Assembly: GCF_022682495.2 (NCBI RefSeq)
Contig: NC_071388.1
Coordinates: 83,453,073-83,517,072, forward strand
DNA length: 64,000 nt
DNA from: Desmodus rotundus
Lineage: Eukaryota; Chordata; Mammalia; Chiroptera; Phyllostomidae
Direction of reading: 5' to 3'
Both the position numbers and the translations under genes were made by a program. Below the pieces are notes generated by a model. It worked only from the letters and a program-made list of their open reading frames with translations, had not been told where the DNA came from and did no database searches. This document shows, piece after piece, positions 10,136 through 23,855 of this stretch; position 1 is the stretch's first letter, and the number at the start of each line of letters is the position of its first letter.

Positions 10136-12137
10136 TTATCCATGTTTATGTGAAAAAGTATTCTTATAAAAGTATAAATTAAGAAAATGTATCTTATAGG
10201 TCATTGATTGATATGTATTAATATCTTTTTATAAGAACATCTTCACACAAAGAAGGCAGATAAATTCCCATTCAGATTACTTCATCTTCTCTAAAAGTTT
10301 TTCGTACTACTAACAATCTTACAGAAGTATCCTAATTTATTTGCAAAGTTATGGTTTGGGCTTTCTCTTTGTTAACAGCCCAAATAGTTAAGGAATTGTA
10401 TGGACGCCTGTCTATCTTCAGCAAATAATGACATTTAGGAGGAAGTTCTGGGGCACATATGCAAACTGTAATAAATGATTAAAATTATAAAAACACGTAA
10501 GCAGTTTAATGAATGGGGAAGTAATAAAAATGACTTTAACAGAAAACAAAAAGAATAGGGAATTTCACCACATATTGCTTATATGCATTAAAAAAATACG
10601 AAGAACATATAGATGTATGAGCATTTTTGAAGAGGCCAAAATATATTTTAGGTTAAAAAAGAAAACTCGAGTTAGGAAATATTTATGGAATAACATTGAT
10701 AAGTTTAATTTTTTCCTACATCTTTTTACATGTGGGTTCATATGATTTGAAAGGTCTAGGAAACAATATCAGAAAGGATGGGATTGTGAAAGCAAGAGTG
10801 TGAGATTATGGATTTAAATATGTACTTTCTATGTTTACTTGTCTCATTAAGTAAGTGGCAGTGGATACTCATTACTTAAAATTATATAAAATTTTCAGGT
10901 TGTATCGAGTTACAGAAAATGAAGAGGTATGGATAATTAGTTAGTGTGCTGAATTGGTGACGTTTGCCCATGCCTAGTTTCTGTCACCCGTTCTGGTTAT
11001 CTGGCTTTGCAGACCCTTGCCAGGTAGTATTTTGGAAGTAACAGTATTTCACAGTAACAGTAAAATCATCATACCAGCATTGCTTTGTTCTTAATGGAAC
11101 TGGAAAAGGTTCCCATATTTTTCTGTGCCAAGGAATGGGGTCTTTTGCTATATTTAGAAGTGTTTTAGAATGAAATTAGAAAGAAGGAAGAAGGTGGGAG
11201 GTTGGCAGAGTTTCTCCTACTAAAAAAAGAAAAAAGCTCACGACTTAGGAACTAAAGGGAATCCTACCCTTGCATCTTTCCCAGGCTCTGCTCTCTCTGG
11301 GAAATGGTTCTTTTGGAGAAACCCTGACTGGCAGCTACCCAAGCTCATAGCTCTGTAGTCTAAAGAAATGGGCGATGTGCCCTAGTAGAATTGCCTAGAG
11401 AAAAAGATGGTTTATAGAAGAAACTCTCCCCTCTCTCACTCAGCAAAATCACAAGCCCTCGGGGAAATGCTCCTCATGGGACGAATGCCAGGACCAAAGA
11501 ACTAGATACCTCTGCTTAAGATTCAACTGAAAGTAATGTTCCATTCAAATCTGTCAGCAAGCAAAAAAGATGGAAAAGGAGTTTATTGGAATGTGAAGGA
11601 GGGAAGAAAACACTGAGGCAGGCAGATACGGAGTGAGAGACAAGATTCGTTAAGACAAGCTTTATGAAAACTTTCTACGATGACTAATAGTATTGCAAGG
11701 AGCTATAGGCAATAAGAGAATTGTGACAATTTCTATTTTATGTTAGTGATGGTATTTCCTGGATTCCTGTTGAGTTTTTTTTTCCGTTTTTCACGTTCCA
11801 ACAAGAGATTTTTCTTTTAAATTTGTTGTTCATATTGTGTCAGCTATATTTGGAAACTAACTACACTTTGATATGATTTATTTATGTGCTAGGGCCTTGA
11901 GACACTCCTTATTATCACCGACTGATTCTATTTTCTGGAAGAATCTAGAAGGAAATGATGGGAATGACAATTGAATAGCCGATGTGTTCCATGCCACCCC
12001 CCCAACACACACAAATACACAACTACATCCCACCACCACACTCCCTTCTGTGGCCAAGTCACAACTCTTAAAAAAAAGGCACTGTGTTCTGATAGCATGA
12101 AATACGTAGTGACTTGCTAATGGGAAATGCTTTGGGG
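10136..12137. other. No feature recognised
   Basis: No supported gene. An open frame at 10509-10745 is lysine- and phenylalanine-rich, as expected from AT-rich noncoding DNA, and lacks any known motif. Confidence 0.4.
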
Positions 12138-12145
12138 GTATTTTA

Positions 12146-12456
12146 ATTTTTTTTAAATTAATTAATTTATTTTTATTCAGTTACAATTGTCTGCATTTTC
12201 TCCCCTTCCCTCCACCCCACCCCAGCCAGGCCCACCTCCCTCCCCCACCTCTACACTCCCCCTTGATTTTGTCCTTGTGTCCTTTATAGTAGCTCCTATG
12301 GACCCCTCTCCCCACTATCCCCTCCCCACTCCCCTGTGGCTATTATTACAATGTTCTTAATTTCAATGTCTCTGGTTATATTTTGTTTGTTTTTTTCTTC
12401 TGTTGATTATGTTCCAGTTAAAGGTGAGATCATATGGCATTTGTCCCTCACCGCCT
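12146..12456 (-). mobile_element. 5'-truncated L1, 3'UTR plus end of ORF2
   Basis: On + it reads like the first ~300 bp of the intact L1 at 28991: 'ttattcagttacaattgtctgc', a C-rich tract, 'tgtcctttatagtagctcc', 'aatttcaatgtctctggttatattttgtttg' and 'ccagttaaaggtgagatcatatggcatttgtccctcacc'. It therefore includes the 3'UTR and the last codons of ORF2. The flanks 'ttgggggtattttaatt' and 'ctgggggtagttttct' may be a decayed duplication. Confidence 0.75.
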
Positions 12457-14985
12457 GGCTGGGGGTAGTTTTCTAGAAAAGAATCTGAAACTCTGTTTCG
12501 TTGGGAATGGCAACATGTTTATTTTAGTCTTCTTTCTATACTAATGATGACTGGTTTGTTTTCAGCTATTATAGCTTTATTTCAAAATATCCAACAACAA
12601 AAGAGGCGGGGAAGAAAGACAGATGAAGTTGGAGTGAGTGCCTAATTGCTGATGGGAGCTAATATCATCAAGAGAATCTGTCTGGCATCTTCACTTAGAA
12701 GATAATGGAAAGCATACATCGCATTTGAACTCTCTAGAGTCTGATACTAGGATATGTCCTCTGACTTCAAAGAATTAGTTCACTCCTTTTATCTGCCCAC
12801 ACATGAAGTCTCTGAAGAGGGGAAACCACTTTAAGATGAAAATGTAGTGTACAAGGTGTTTACTGAATGAAGCATGTGAAAATAAAATGCACAATTGCAG
12901 GGAAGTTAAGAGACTTATAATTTGCTGCCTATTTTTCTTTTCAGATTCTCAAATTATTTTCCTGTTCTTAATAACATCATGGTGTTGCACCTACTTAAAC
13001 AGAACAGAAAAAGAATAAATGGCAACCTCAGATAAATAACAGATTGGCGGCAGGACCAGTATATGACCCAGGAAGTGTTGGGCACCAGACAATTGCACAA
13101 ATTCAGAATATGTCCTTTAGTGTTATACTCCAGTGACCACGTACAGAAATGCTTATGATCGTGTATAGGTTCTGCTGTAACACTGGGAGGAATTATTTAT
13201 TTTTAATTACCTTATGAAATATTATTTCAGCTTTGTGCTCTGATGGCTTCTGCTCAAATGAGGTTTTTTTGGCAGAGTCCCCCTATGAATTACAGGAATA
13301 GTGAGAAATGGTACACAGATAATTTAGACTGATGAGAGTTTAAAGCACAGTAGTTACAATTAGCAACGAGGTGATGACATTTGGGAAAAAAAAATCAGAG
13401 GACCATGTGAGCATGAATTTACCAGAGTATGTTATGCCCAAATGCTGTTCCGATAACCGTAAAACTGTAGCTCTGAAACTTTGTTTCTAAGATTCAAATC
13501 AGTTACAATTATGCAAAACTAACTTTCTGGGAAAAGAGATTTGCAGGGCCAAAGGATTGTTTGCGTAAGCATCAGTCTGAGAGTCAAAAAGGGCCGCAGA
13601 AAGGCTTGTAAGGCCAAAAATACCTCTTATTATGCAGGGCTATTGTTTGCTAACCATCCTAAATTCTATTTCAGTCTTAAAATATAACTACCATGGAAAC
13701 TGTCATGGCTTCAGAATTCTCCACCAACGGGCTGAAGAGCTACAAATTGCTTGGAAAGGGGATTTCACATAGTGAAGAAAGATGTGACTTGAAAGAACGC
13801 TATGTATGGCATATATCAACAAACAAAACATTAGCAAAAATAAGAAATACAAAATTACTTTCAAAAATACTATATAAATTATTCTTTATCTGATTGATTA
13901 GCTGATGGAACAAAACAAGAAAAATGATTTAAAAAAAATATGTGTTTACTCACATGTGATACTTAACAGGATTTCCAGAATCAGAATATAGAGGGTTTTT
14001 TCCCTTCCTAATAGTCAAGTAGTTATTCTAGTGACAAATTAAGTAGTTTCTTTTTTTTCCTTTTCCCTTTTCCCATATTCAGCTATAAAGTCAATTAGAC
14101 TGAAAATATTACACAAACAATTCAAAGTTTTAAAGTCAAATATTATTGTTGTTGTTATTCTCATTATTTTGTTTTATTTGAGATAGCTTGAGTACTTCTG
14201 CTGCGTGAAAAAAGATCTCCTATAGCTATAAATTATGCAAATCTTGACTATCAACAAAAGAGCCATTTATGAACTGAGTGTACCTATAAAGTAAAATGTT
14301 AGTCTTTCTGTTGGCCTCAGACAGCAAACAGCCAATTCAACTGAGAGAAATGACTGTTTTTGTTGTTGTTGTTGTGTTGTTTTGTTTGCTTGTTTTTGTA
14401 TTGCTGGAACCTTTAGGCTGCAAACAGCTCAGGCTTGGAAGGAAGAATCTGCAAGTCATTCCTCCAAGAATGTTCGTGAAGGTCTGGGACAGTGGGGAGA
14501 GTGGCATGGCCCACCTAGGAGGGGCTGTGGAAAAGGGCTGCTCCCAATATCATCACTTACCAGTTTAAGTCAGAAAAAATGCAGTCCCCAGCTGTCGACA
14601 TTTTATAAATACGTAGTGTTCTAATGTTTGTTTATTATTAATAATCAGTTTCTCTATAAAAATGTCTAATCAAATTCTCAAAACAAAATGGCTATATATT
14701 TACTTTGGAACATAGTTTCCTACTCAGATACACTTAGCAGATAAAAGGAGGGACCTTAATGCTAGTCCAGGAGGAGCAGCCACGGAGAACTTAGAAAGGA
14801 GGCTTCCGAGCTTGTTTTGGATGGCTTTACGTCTGCGGTGGATAGCTGTTGGGCGGGACTGTTATGCTCTCCTCTCCAAGGATTCCAAGGCAATTGTCAT
14901 GCCTTGAAAGAACATTCAGATAAAATTTTCTTGTCTTCCTCTGAAGATCTTTGCTTCTCTTAGATGTCTATACACTCAAAGTGAT
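12457..14985. other. No gene recognised
   Basis: Apparently single-copy DNA. It contains a short (TTG)n tract near 14358-14380 and overlapping open frames at 14296-14624 whose products resemble no family I know. No other signal. Confidence 0.4.
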
Positions 14986-14989
14986 TTAA

Positions 14990-15150
14990 ACATATATACA
15001 TTTATTGAGCTTTAGCTGCTGCAAACAGCTAGATGCCCGCAATCTCGTATCTCATGTTATCTCAGAAAAACATGGAAAGGTCAGAACTATCCTCTATTCA
15101 CAGAAAAAAAAATAGAAAAGTAGACCTCAGTTATAGGCAAGAGAACACCA
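14990..15150 (+). repeat. MIR SINE relic
   Basis: 'atacatttattgagcttta', then 'atctcatgttatctc', 'tcctctattcacagaaaaaaa' and 'gtagacctcagttat' follow the MIR order (attgagcgcttactatg, tctcatttaatcctc, ttacagatgaggaaactgaggc). Highly diverged. Confidence 0.4.
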
Positions 15151-16329
15151 TGTGGTGGAACTTGGGTTTCTACATGTGGTCACTGATTCCAAAGTTCATA
15201 TTGGCCCCATTAAGTCACCCTGAACAAAGGCAAGTATCAAGGGAAAATTATTAAATCCAAGAACTACAGAATATATGGGGTGAGACTTCACATATAACCC
15301 AAATGCTTTGTTGATTTATATATCTGTTCATTCAAATATTTATTCATTAATTTCTCCATTCAATGCACAAATGTGTATTGAATTCTACAATATATTAGAC
15401 ATCTAATTGAGATATAGAAAAATAAAATGCATATTTGATATAGAAAAAATGGAAAAAAATTTAAATGTGTGCTCCCTCTAAGCACAATGAAAGCTCTTTC
15501 CCTTTGGTCTCTATGCATAGCCGATGAGACAAGATGAGAACAGAATTTTAAGCAGTGCACTGCATGACCAAAAAAGGAGACATTGTTCCAACCCAGAGAG
15601 TTTACAGGTTTCTGAAAGCACTATCTAAATAAGAAAACATAGAACATAAAAAAATTCATGTCCACTAGACGCATTCTTTCTTAGAATTCCTTTTTTGTTA
15701 CCGATTATAAATACAGAGGCTTGAAAAAATAAATTACTTAATTTGTGAAACATAGTACCATAGGAAGAGAAGGAGATTTTCTTTAGAAAAATATTTTGTC
15801 TGTTTTCTCTTTCTTCCATTGAAAATACATGTTTTTCAAGAGTAGACTCTAAGAGACTACGAAATCTCTCAATGTTCATACCTTTTGAACTCTATGAACC
15901 TGCATTTATGCAACCTCAGAGTCCATAAGAAATCATCTGAACTAAAATACCTACAAATTGACTATCCCATTCATAAAATGAAAAATAGCTGCATTTCTTT
16001 TAAAGTAGCTTCTTCTTCATGCTTCCAGACACGAGGCGCAATCTGGCCAACATTTCTGTGGCCCTGCAATGTGCGTTAGCAGGACATAGTACTTTACTGA
16101 CAGACCGCTGGTTTCCAAGTCTGAGTACCTGGCACACCCATGTTCTTGTGAATGATTATCAGTCATCACATATACTAGGTTCTCTGAGGTCTCTGCATGT
16201 AAAGCCAAGGGACGCCTCTGACAAGGCCTGACATTGGCATTCACCATCAATAAGTGTCAGAAGTTACGTACGGAAATTGTGTTATGACCATTTTCAAAAA
16301 GAAATGCTTACCATGATTACTATGAACAG
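15151..16329. other. No gene recognised
   Basis: Overlapping short open frames on both strands at 16017-16250 are the only structure; neither product resembles a known family, and opposite-strand overlap is typical of chance. Confidence 0.4.
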
Positions 16330-16445
16330 TCTGAGAGTGCATGGAGCGAGTTATTTTCCTCGGATTTTGGAAAGCACTATTATTAACCCCATTTAAAAGA
16401 TAAGATAACAGATGCAGGGTGACCTGCTGGTATGGCCTCACAGGA
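16330..16445 (+). repeat. MIR SINE relic, core fragment
   Basis: 'cactattattaaccccatttaaaagataagataacagatgcagggtgacctg' resembles the MIR segment 'ttatccccattttacagatgaggaaactgaggc'. Confidence 0.35.
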
Positions 16446-16854
16446 CTGGGTAAAGCCTGGGTGTGCTAGGTGGATGGCGCATCTGAGCGGTGAGCCTGGG
16501 GGCTTTCCCTTCAATTACCCTCAGGAACATGTTGGGGCAATGAAGTCAGCGGCAAAATACTTAAGCAGAGTTTCCATAACTGCAGAGAGGAGCAAAGAGG
16601 AGAAGAGAAATAAAACCTGTGAGGATGCCTAAAAGAATCTATCGAGAAACGTGTGAAACTGTGAGGCAGTTTCAGCAAAAGCTAGAACCCTACTGAATAA
16701 CTGTATACAGAGCAGTGTGCCTAGCGTGTGGGAAATTGTGAGCCTAAACATTGTCCTCTTAAAAAACAAAAACTGAGATGTGTCTTTACAGATACCTCAT
16801 GGTATCTTTACAGAAAACTGTAAACTGGGAGGAATCGGAGTGGAACCGTAGATC

Positions 16855-17015
16855 TTCTTATTCTACCTTTGTATTTTACAGATGAAGAAATTAAATGATC
16901 AGAGCCTAAGTAGATAGTAAAATCGATAAGGCAAATTAGTGGCCTAGCTTAGACTGGAACTAATCTTCTGAGTCCCAGTTCAGTGTTCTTCCTACCACAC
17001 AACCCTAACTTCCTG
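16855..17015 (+). repeat. MIR SINE relic
   Basis: 'attttacagatgaagaaattaaatgatcagagcctaagtagatagt' then 'ttagtggcctagcttagactggaact' and 'tgagtcccagttcagtgttcttcctaccacac' follow the MIR 3' half (ttttacagatgaggaaactgaggc ... agtaagtggcagagctgggattcgaacc ... gtgctctttccactacacc). Confidence 0.55.
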
Positions 17016-17997
17016 CTATTTCACTAAGGCGGAGACTTCCAGAAATTTCTCCCATGCCCCAGTCTTACATTTTTAGCTTTAGAGGTACTCCAGGATGGTC
17101 TTTCCTTTCTGTCTCTCTCAAGACATTAGTTCTTTGGGCCTGTCTTATTTTCTTAATATTTTTTTAATAAAAAGTGGGAAATGTTTGCATTCATGTGCAA
17201 AGGAGCCATTATTCCCATTTGGGGAGACAATATCAAACTCACATCTCCGTTTTATTAGTGGCTTAGATGAAAAGAATAAAGTTCTTATAAAGTCATTTTG
17301 AAAGAGGTAGTACCTGTCCAAAAAATTCTCTCTCTGCTCATGACTAATCAGGGGGAGGGTCTAAGAGTATACGCTTCAGGGAGGTATACAGTCTTTGTGT
17401 CCTGGCACAAATGCAGTGCGTTTGGCAGCCACTTGGAATTTCGGGGGTTTTACCAGTAAATGAACAGGATCTTTCTTGGTAGAAAAAAGTGGAATGGCAG
17501 GTATTTTTTAGTCTTCTCCTATTTATTTAGTACTTATCATGAGATCTAAAAGAAAACCTGAGGTGCGACGAAAAGTGCTGTTGGAAATCATTTAATAAGT
17601 ATGCATTGGTATCAGAGAGATACAAACATCATAGAAAATATATTTTTTAAATGCTCTATGTCTTCCTGAGGGAAGAAATTTAGCAATTCAACTTAATTGA
17701 TGCCCTGAGAACATAGCTGGAATGTACAATGAAAGCCAAAGATCCCCACCAACAAATCTACTCAGAAATGCATCTCATCAAAAGAACCTTTGAAATTAGA
17801 GCTAAAAAATAATAAAGTGTAGAGACAAGTCATGATACATAATTAGAAAGTAGGTACAATTAGGTATAAACAAGTATTTTAACTTGTGGCTTGATGTTAA
17901 CCATTTGGTGGGTGCTCAGTAAACGTTTGTTAAATAAGCTAAATGAATTCTCCACAAAAATGGAAATATATGTAGATAAAGACATACATATGTAGAT
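17016..17997. other. No feature recognised
   Basis: No supported gene or repeat. 'ggtgggtgctcagtaaacgtttgttaaataag' near 17908 hints at an L2 3' end but is too short to call. Confidence 0.35.
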
Positions 17998-18230
17998 GCA
18001 CACACCTATTACCTGTATTGAATGCTTACTCTATGACTCTACCAAATGTTTTAAAAGAGCTATTCTTTTGTAACTTCTTGAAGTTGGTACTGATTGTTGA
18101 ACTAATTTTATAACAAAGAAATGTGGGTTCCAAGTAGGTAACCTGCCAAACTTTGCCCACATAGTCAGTGTTGAAACTGAAACTCAAATCCAGCCCTTCT
18201 AACTCTGAAAACCCATGACTAAATCCCTAA
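17998..18230 (+). repeat. MIR SINE relic
   Basis: 'gaatgcttactctatgactctaccaaatgttttaaaagagc' followed by 'ttttataacaaagaaatgtggg', 'tgccaaactttgcccacatagtcagtg' and 'aactcaaatccagcccttctaactc' gives the full MIR order with heavy divergence. Confidence 0.5.
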
Positions 18231-21200
18231 GATGTACTTCATTGCCTGTATGCAGGCAAACAACTTTCAATAAATGCTTTTTGCTTAGAAGTATCAAAGA
18301 ATTCTTGCTATTTCTATTTTAATCGCAGATGCAAACAATTACCCTTGGCTTTTACAACGTATCTTCCAGGCATGCCACATTAAAATTCACCAGGGATAAG
18401 AGCTGAAGAGGAAAATCGGAGGGAGAAAAAGCTGTGCACCGCCAAACTAGTCTATGGTTTACCAAATACATAAAACCGTGCAACTCAATATGTCTGACTA
18501 TCCCATTACTAGACGTATTAAAAAGATGGATAGCCCAAGTTAAGTGTCTGCTGTAGGGTATGTTGTCTCTTGTTGGATCTCAAGATAGCATGTCTATAAT
18601 ATACCAGATGATTCATAATACAGACCTTTAGAGAAGCTGAATGTAACTAACACCTGAAATAGGTTTGGCATATTAAACTAATAAGCTTCGGTAAATGCCC
18701 TTCCACAGCAAACGAGCAACCATTCTGCAGCTGCCCTCGTGATGTCTTCACTCTCTGGTGGACTTTCATCTCCTAGGTTCGTCTTCATCTTTTGCAGGGA
18801 TCATTTCCCTCTTGGAATAATGTGCTCTGCAGTTATGTAAATCACAGTGAGGCGCTCTCTGGGTTATCTAGTGGTTCTGCCACTGCAGCCCAGATTTAAA
18901 CGTAATTGCTCCTTTAGTGCATTACCACATGTTCACAAGTTGTAAAGTAAAAATATGAAATAAAAACCAGGGCCTTAACTCAGACACAAATATCAGTACT
19001 AAAGAAAATATATAAAGCTTCTTTGGCCTTGCGGACAACTTCTGGAAAGTTGCATCAAATTAATCCATTAAACGCAATTCTACCCAAGACTTACTAATTT
19101 CCTACTGTGTGCAAAATGCTATGCTGGACTCCAGAAGTATCTCTTGGAGTCTGTGGATCAGAAATCCAGGTATGGCTAGGTAAATTCTCCAGGTCATGAA
19201 ACCTGCAAAACTGAGACCAAGGTGTCAGCCAGGGCCACAGTCATGTCAAGGTTCAATAAGGACAGGATTTAATTCCAAGCTCTCTCAGTGATTGTTGGCA
19301 GGATTCCATTCCTCATGAGTTGTTTGCTCTTAAAGCTTAAGTTAACTGGTGCTGGTTAATTGAAAGCACCTTCCCCTGCTGGCCACATGGGCCTCTTCAT
19401 GGGGCAGCTCAAAACAGGAAAGCTCGCCTCCTCCAAGCCCTATAGTAAAACGAGTGAGAGGCAGAGTGTGAGCAAGCTAAATGAATTAGACGTCCATTTA
19501 TTCTCTTTTGTTATACTCTGGTAAGAAAAAATATTTGCTGAATACGAGTAAAATTTTAGGATTTTTGAAGCATTTTTTTAAATACACACTAAAATTATTT
19601 TTCTAACATGCAATCCCATTAGCAAACTATGAGAAAAAAAATTCCATTTCCTCAAAGACTCATAAATACAGTTATTATCATAATTTTAATCACTTTAATG
19701 TTTTGGTGAAAAATAAGGTCTCGTGTCTTAACTTTTATCTGTTTTATAACGTATGAAATTGAATTTTTATGTGTTTATGAGCCATTTGGGTTTCTTCCAT
19801 TATTATTTGTTCATATTATTTGCATATTTTCCTATAGGGTTGATTCTTATTGATTGATGATAGTTAACTATATATTAAGAATAGTATCCACATATCTACA
19901 TAAAATTAAGAATTTTATGTAGAATTAATATTGAATCCGAGTTTCTTATTTGCCTTTTAAGTAAAGAAAAGTATCCATTCATATATTAACATATTTATAT
20001 ACATATTTTTCTCATTGAATTATAAGGCAGATAATTACCCACAAAGATTCCAAAGATACTGTATCTTGCAACAACAACAAAACAAACAAAAACACATTTA
20101 GAACTGGAAGGATTCGATGTTTCCCAAGGGCCCATCGTAGCATGAAAGAATTTTGCACCTAGGAGCATTGTGGTCTACAGATAAGTAATTTATAGAAAGA
20201 GAGAGAAGATGGTCTGTACAAGTTCCACGTGATATGAAATTTTGGAAAGAGAAAAAAAGACTAGTAATATTGCCCCTATTGTTGTAACTGTTCATAAAAA
20301 CTGTAGCAACAATTTACATTACTTAGTAAAGATGTAGTGTGAGATCTTCATTTTGATGCAACACTGTATTAAGAATGACCACAGGTGTTCTAATGTTTTC
20401 CAGTTTAAAGGAGATTTTAAAGGAGAACACCAATTCATCTATCATATTTATTATAAATATTGACTCAATTATGTCAGACAATGTTGAAGAATACAATTTC
20501 TTATAATTAAAGTTCTAATCAACCAATTCTCTTTGCATTTTATTTCATTAATGGAATATATTAGTATCTAACCAAACTAAGCAACTCTTTTTCTTTGACT
20601 ATTGGAAGCACATGCCACTCTTCTCATCATTACCACCACTTAGGGAAGGCTCCCACTCCTCCACACCTCTGTCCAACACTCCAAGTTCAGAGCAGTCTCT
20701 GAGTAACAACTTTAATTTTTACTTCAATCTTCAATCCATATTGCTTATTGCAATTTTTAATTATTTTATTACTATTTAAAATGATCCTTATTTAAGAATG
20801 AAATTTTATTTTCCAACTAACTCAATACACGTTAGGAACTACTGAGGTGAAGAACTGCGACCTAGGCTGAAGCCAATGGGACGCAGTCCGACAAAGATGG
20901 CACACTGAGCACGTGTTTCTGTCTTCCCTCCTTGTTGGAAGCGTTGCGGTATAATCACGCAGTGGAGTGCTAAACATCTGTCAGAGGAAGAAGGCTATTT
21001 TTACATGCTTCTCTGGAATTATTTGGGGGTTACATTAAGTGATAAAAAGCTAGGGAGAAATAAATACAAATAGTATGACACTTGACTTAAGATAGGAAAG
21101 ATTACAAATTAATTGATGTTTGTTTTATTTAAAAAATAAAAATAAGTAGAGCAAAATGACTACTGGAGATGATCGAGAAAACAAAATAGACACAGAAGCT

Positions 21201-21949
21201 AAATTCTTGATATACACCTTATTTGTAATTTTCACTTTGGAATTACATATTTTATATAAAAAATTCAATGTAAAAACTTTAAATAAAATCAAAATAAGGT
21301 AAAAAACAAGGAGTAACAAGTTGTGGCATAACACCACTATATATATATATGAATTTATAAATATGATTATTATATGTAAATATTTTTATATAATTTATAT
21401 AAATATGGTTGGACACTCATGTATATATTAAATAAAGTATACAAGGTAAATAAGTATACAAGTGTGTTAATGTTGATAGGCACCAAGATTTTTAGTGTAA
21501 GAGAAAGGGATGTAAAGAAAACAAGATTTTATAATTAAGTAAAAGTCCAGTAATTCTAAATTTGATTAGGAAGGTCAGTAACAACTCAAGATCCAGTACA
21601 GACACATATATTTATAGGTCCCCCAATCAAAAAAGTCTTAACAGCTGGCTTTCAACTCACTTCCAAGGATCTATTTTATATGTTCAGTCTAATAGCAGCT
21701 GTCTAATAATAGAGCACCTGTTGGAAACAACAGCAGCAATACCAACTACAAAGCCATGGTGTACCTACATAAGTTGGTACACTTAGTTTTCCCCAACTAA
21801 GCAGGGGGAAAATTTTCCCCTTGGGGGCACTTGACACTTTTAGGAGACATTTTTCATTGTCACAACACAGGGCAAAAGGTTACCCCTTGTCTCTAGTCAT
21901 CAGAGACTGCTGCAGGAAACCCCGCATAATAAATAACGAAGTGGTACAA
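18231..21949. other. Apparently single-copy DNA, no gene recognised
   Basis: No convincing ORF, RNA gene or young repeat. A MIR-like word ('cctactgtgtgcaaaatgctatgctgg') occurs near 19101, and a short (TA)n run at 21338-21350. A small GC-richer patch at 20860-20990 contains 'acaaagatggcacactgag', reminiscent of an old L1 5' end, but I cannot support a call. Confidence 0.4.
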
Positions 21950-22380
21950 AATAACAATAATGCTGAGGTGGAAACCATGGTGCACTATGCATCCATTATA
22001 AAGAATGAAAAATGATTTCCTTGTATTTCTATGGCAATATCTATACATCATAGTAAGGAGAAAAATCAAGGTATAGAACAGTGCATATAAAAACTAATTT
22101 CAGAATTTTAGGTAGGATGTTGGATAGTAAGAATCTTTTTCTTGCTGTATCTATACACAGAGAGACTCAAGCATATGCTTTTGTTTACAGGAAGTAACAG
22201 CAGAATGATATGATGACCACAGATGGGATGGGAGTAAGAGAACAGGGGAGAGGAGGCAGGATGGAAGCAGAATCTACCTGTAGGTATCATTTTAATTCCT
22301 GGGGAGTTTTGACAATAATGCAAATGCAATACTTGTTCAAAATTATTTAAATTTCAAAAAGTAAATAAAAATCAAATGTA
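21950..22380 (+). mobile_element. Old L1M LINE 3' end
   Basis: 'ccatggtgcactatgcatccattataaagaatgaaaaatg' and 'agaaaaatcaaggtatagaacagtgcatataa' match the terminal ORF2/3'UTR zone of old L1 subfamilies, followed by an A-rich end near 22370. Confidence 0.5.
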
Positions 22381-22571
22381 GAATAAAGTAAGCAAATTAC
22401 AATATTATTAGTATAACTAAAAGAAGAAGTCAAGAAATCAGAGAGTTGAAGTAAAATAAGAACTATAGTATAGAAAGAACAAGAAAATTATAGGATCAAT
22501 CTATCTTTTAATACAAGTTCCACATTTAAAAAAATGAAGTAGGAAGAAATTTTAAAAATACATTCATTTAA

Positions 22572-22785
22572 AAAAGTTTATTTTATTGTATTTTTCCCAT
22601 TACCATTTATCACCCTTATACCGTCTTCCACCTCCCCCACCCTTACTTCCCCTCTCTGCAATCCCACACTATTGTTCATGTCCATGAGTTCTTTTTATTT
22701 TTTGCTCAATTTTCTATCCCCCAACCCTCCCAGAAATGTCAGCCTGCTTTCTATGGGTCTGTGTCTATGCTTTTTAAATATTTCC
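22572..22785 (-). mobile_element. 5'-truncated L1 3' end
   Basis: On +, 'agtttattttattgtatttttcccattaccatttatcaccc' followed by C-rich sequence and 'gttcatgtccatgagttcttttta' is the complement of an L1 3'UTR. It differs from the 3'UTR of the intact L1 and matches the fragments at 6463 and 26960, so a separate L1 3'-end lineage is represented. Confidence 0.6.
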
Positions 22786-22789
22786 CTGC

Positions 22790-23205
22790 ACTAAAGGACT
22801 GAACCTCTAAAAGGAAAAGGACTTCTGATCATCTGTTATAATAAATGGCAAGGGCTCACACTAAATCCCATCATTATTCTGAACACCAATGATAAATATT
22901 AGAAGCATGGGCTTTGAGAGATTTATGGAAAATAATATGACCTTAAAGAAAGGATTAACTATTCAAAAACATCAGGGCTGTTAGGAAAAATATGAGGTAC
23001 TGAATGCCATTAAAGAAGCATCTCCAAAATTCTAAGGTTCAATCTAAAAACATCTATATCCAGCCAAATTGTCAATCAAGTATGAAAACATTACTTTTCT
23101 AAAAGCAAGTTCTCAATAAATGTGTCTCCCAATATACTCTTTCTTAGGTATCAGCTGAAGAAAGTCTTCCATCAAAGTGTTAATAAGAAGATATGATATG
23201 ACAGA
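22790..23205 (+). mobile_element. Old L1M/HAL1 ORF1 region, degenerate
   Basis: 'caatctaaaaacatctatatccagccaaattgtcaatcaagtatgaaaacatta' resembles the ORF1 C-terminal/3' zone of old HAL1 or L1M elements. No open frame remains. Tentative. Confidence 0.35.
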
Positions 23206-23853
23206 GACAATGGTATGTATACACCAAAGTGATTTGTTTATTTATTTTCTCTGAATGCATAGAAAGGTATTTTTTACCCTAAAGTGCTGCAGCCACATGA
23301 TTGGGTTTGGTCAATGGATGTAAGAAGAAGTAAAAGTAGTTAAATAGGCCTAAAAGGCAACCAATCCACCTAAAATATCCATGACAGAAGGTCTCTGGAG
23401 GAGAAATAGTTAACTGATAGGTTCGTGTGAAAATTTGGTTTGAAAGATTGTTGGAGAGAATGGGAAGAAAATTGAGAATTTTTTTTGTTTTAATGAAGAA
23501 ATATTAACTCCAAGGAAAAATACAGAAGAGGAAACATAATCATAGTTTACTATTTGGATCATCAATGACTGTCATGAATGCAGTTATAAATTTGTGATTA
23601 AGAATGGGAAGTCGATAGGTAATTTCCAACTGGGTAACTAAAATAATACATATATATTAACTGAAAACGTGGAGGCAGACAACAAAAGAAACAGTTAAAA
23701 TAATGTCAAGTGTCTACTGTTAAGGAGCAGGTTAGTGTGGTAGGGAAGGAAGGAGCAAAGAGAGGGCAGATGCTTACTTTTACACATTATTTACTGTCTT
23801 TTAAGTCTGTCTGTATATGTGTACATACATATATGCACATATATGAATGCATG
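23206..23853. other. No feature recognised
   Basis: AT-rich DNA with a short TA/CA-rich run at 23813-23850. No gene signal. Confidence 0.4.
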
Positions 23854-23855
23854 TA

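Noticed and set aside
16017..16632. Cluster of 64-77-codon frames on both strands
   Set aside because: No motif, no consistent frame and no conserved family; consistent with chance.
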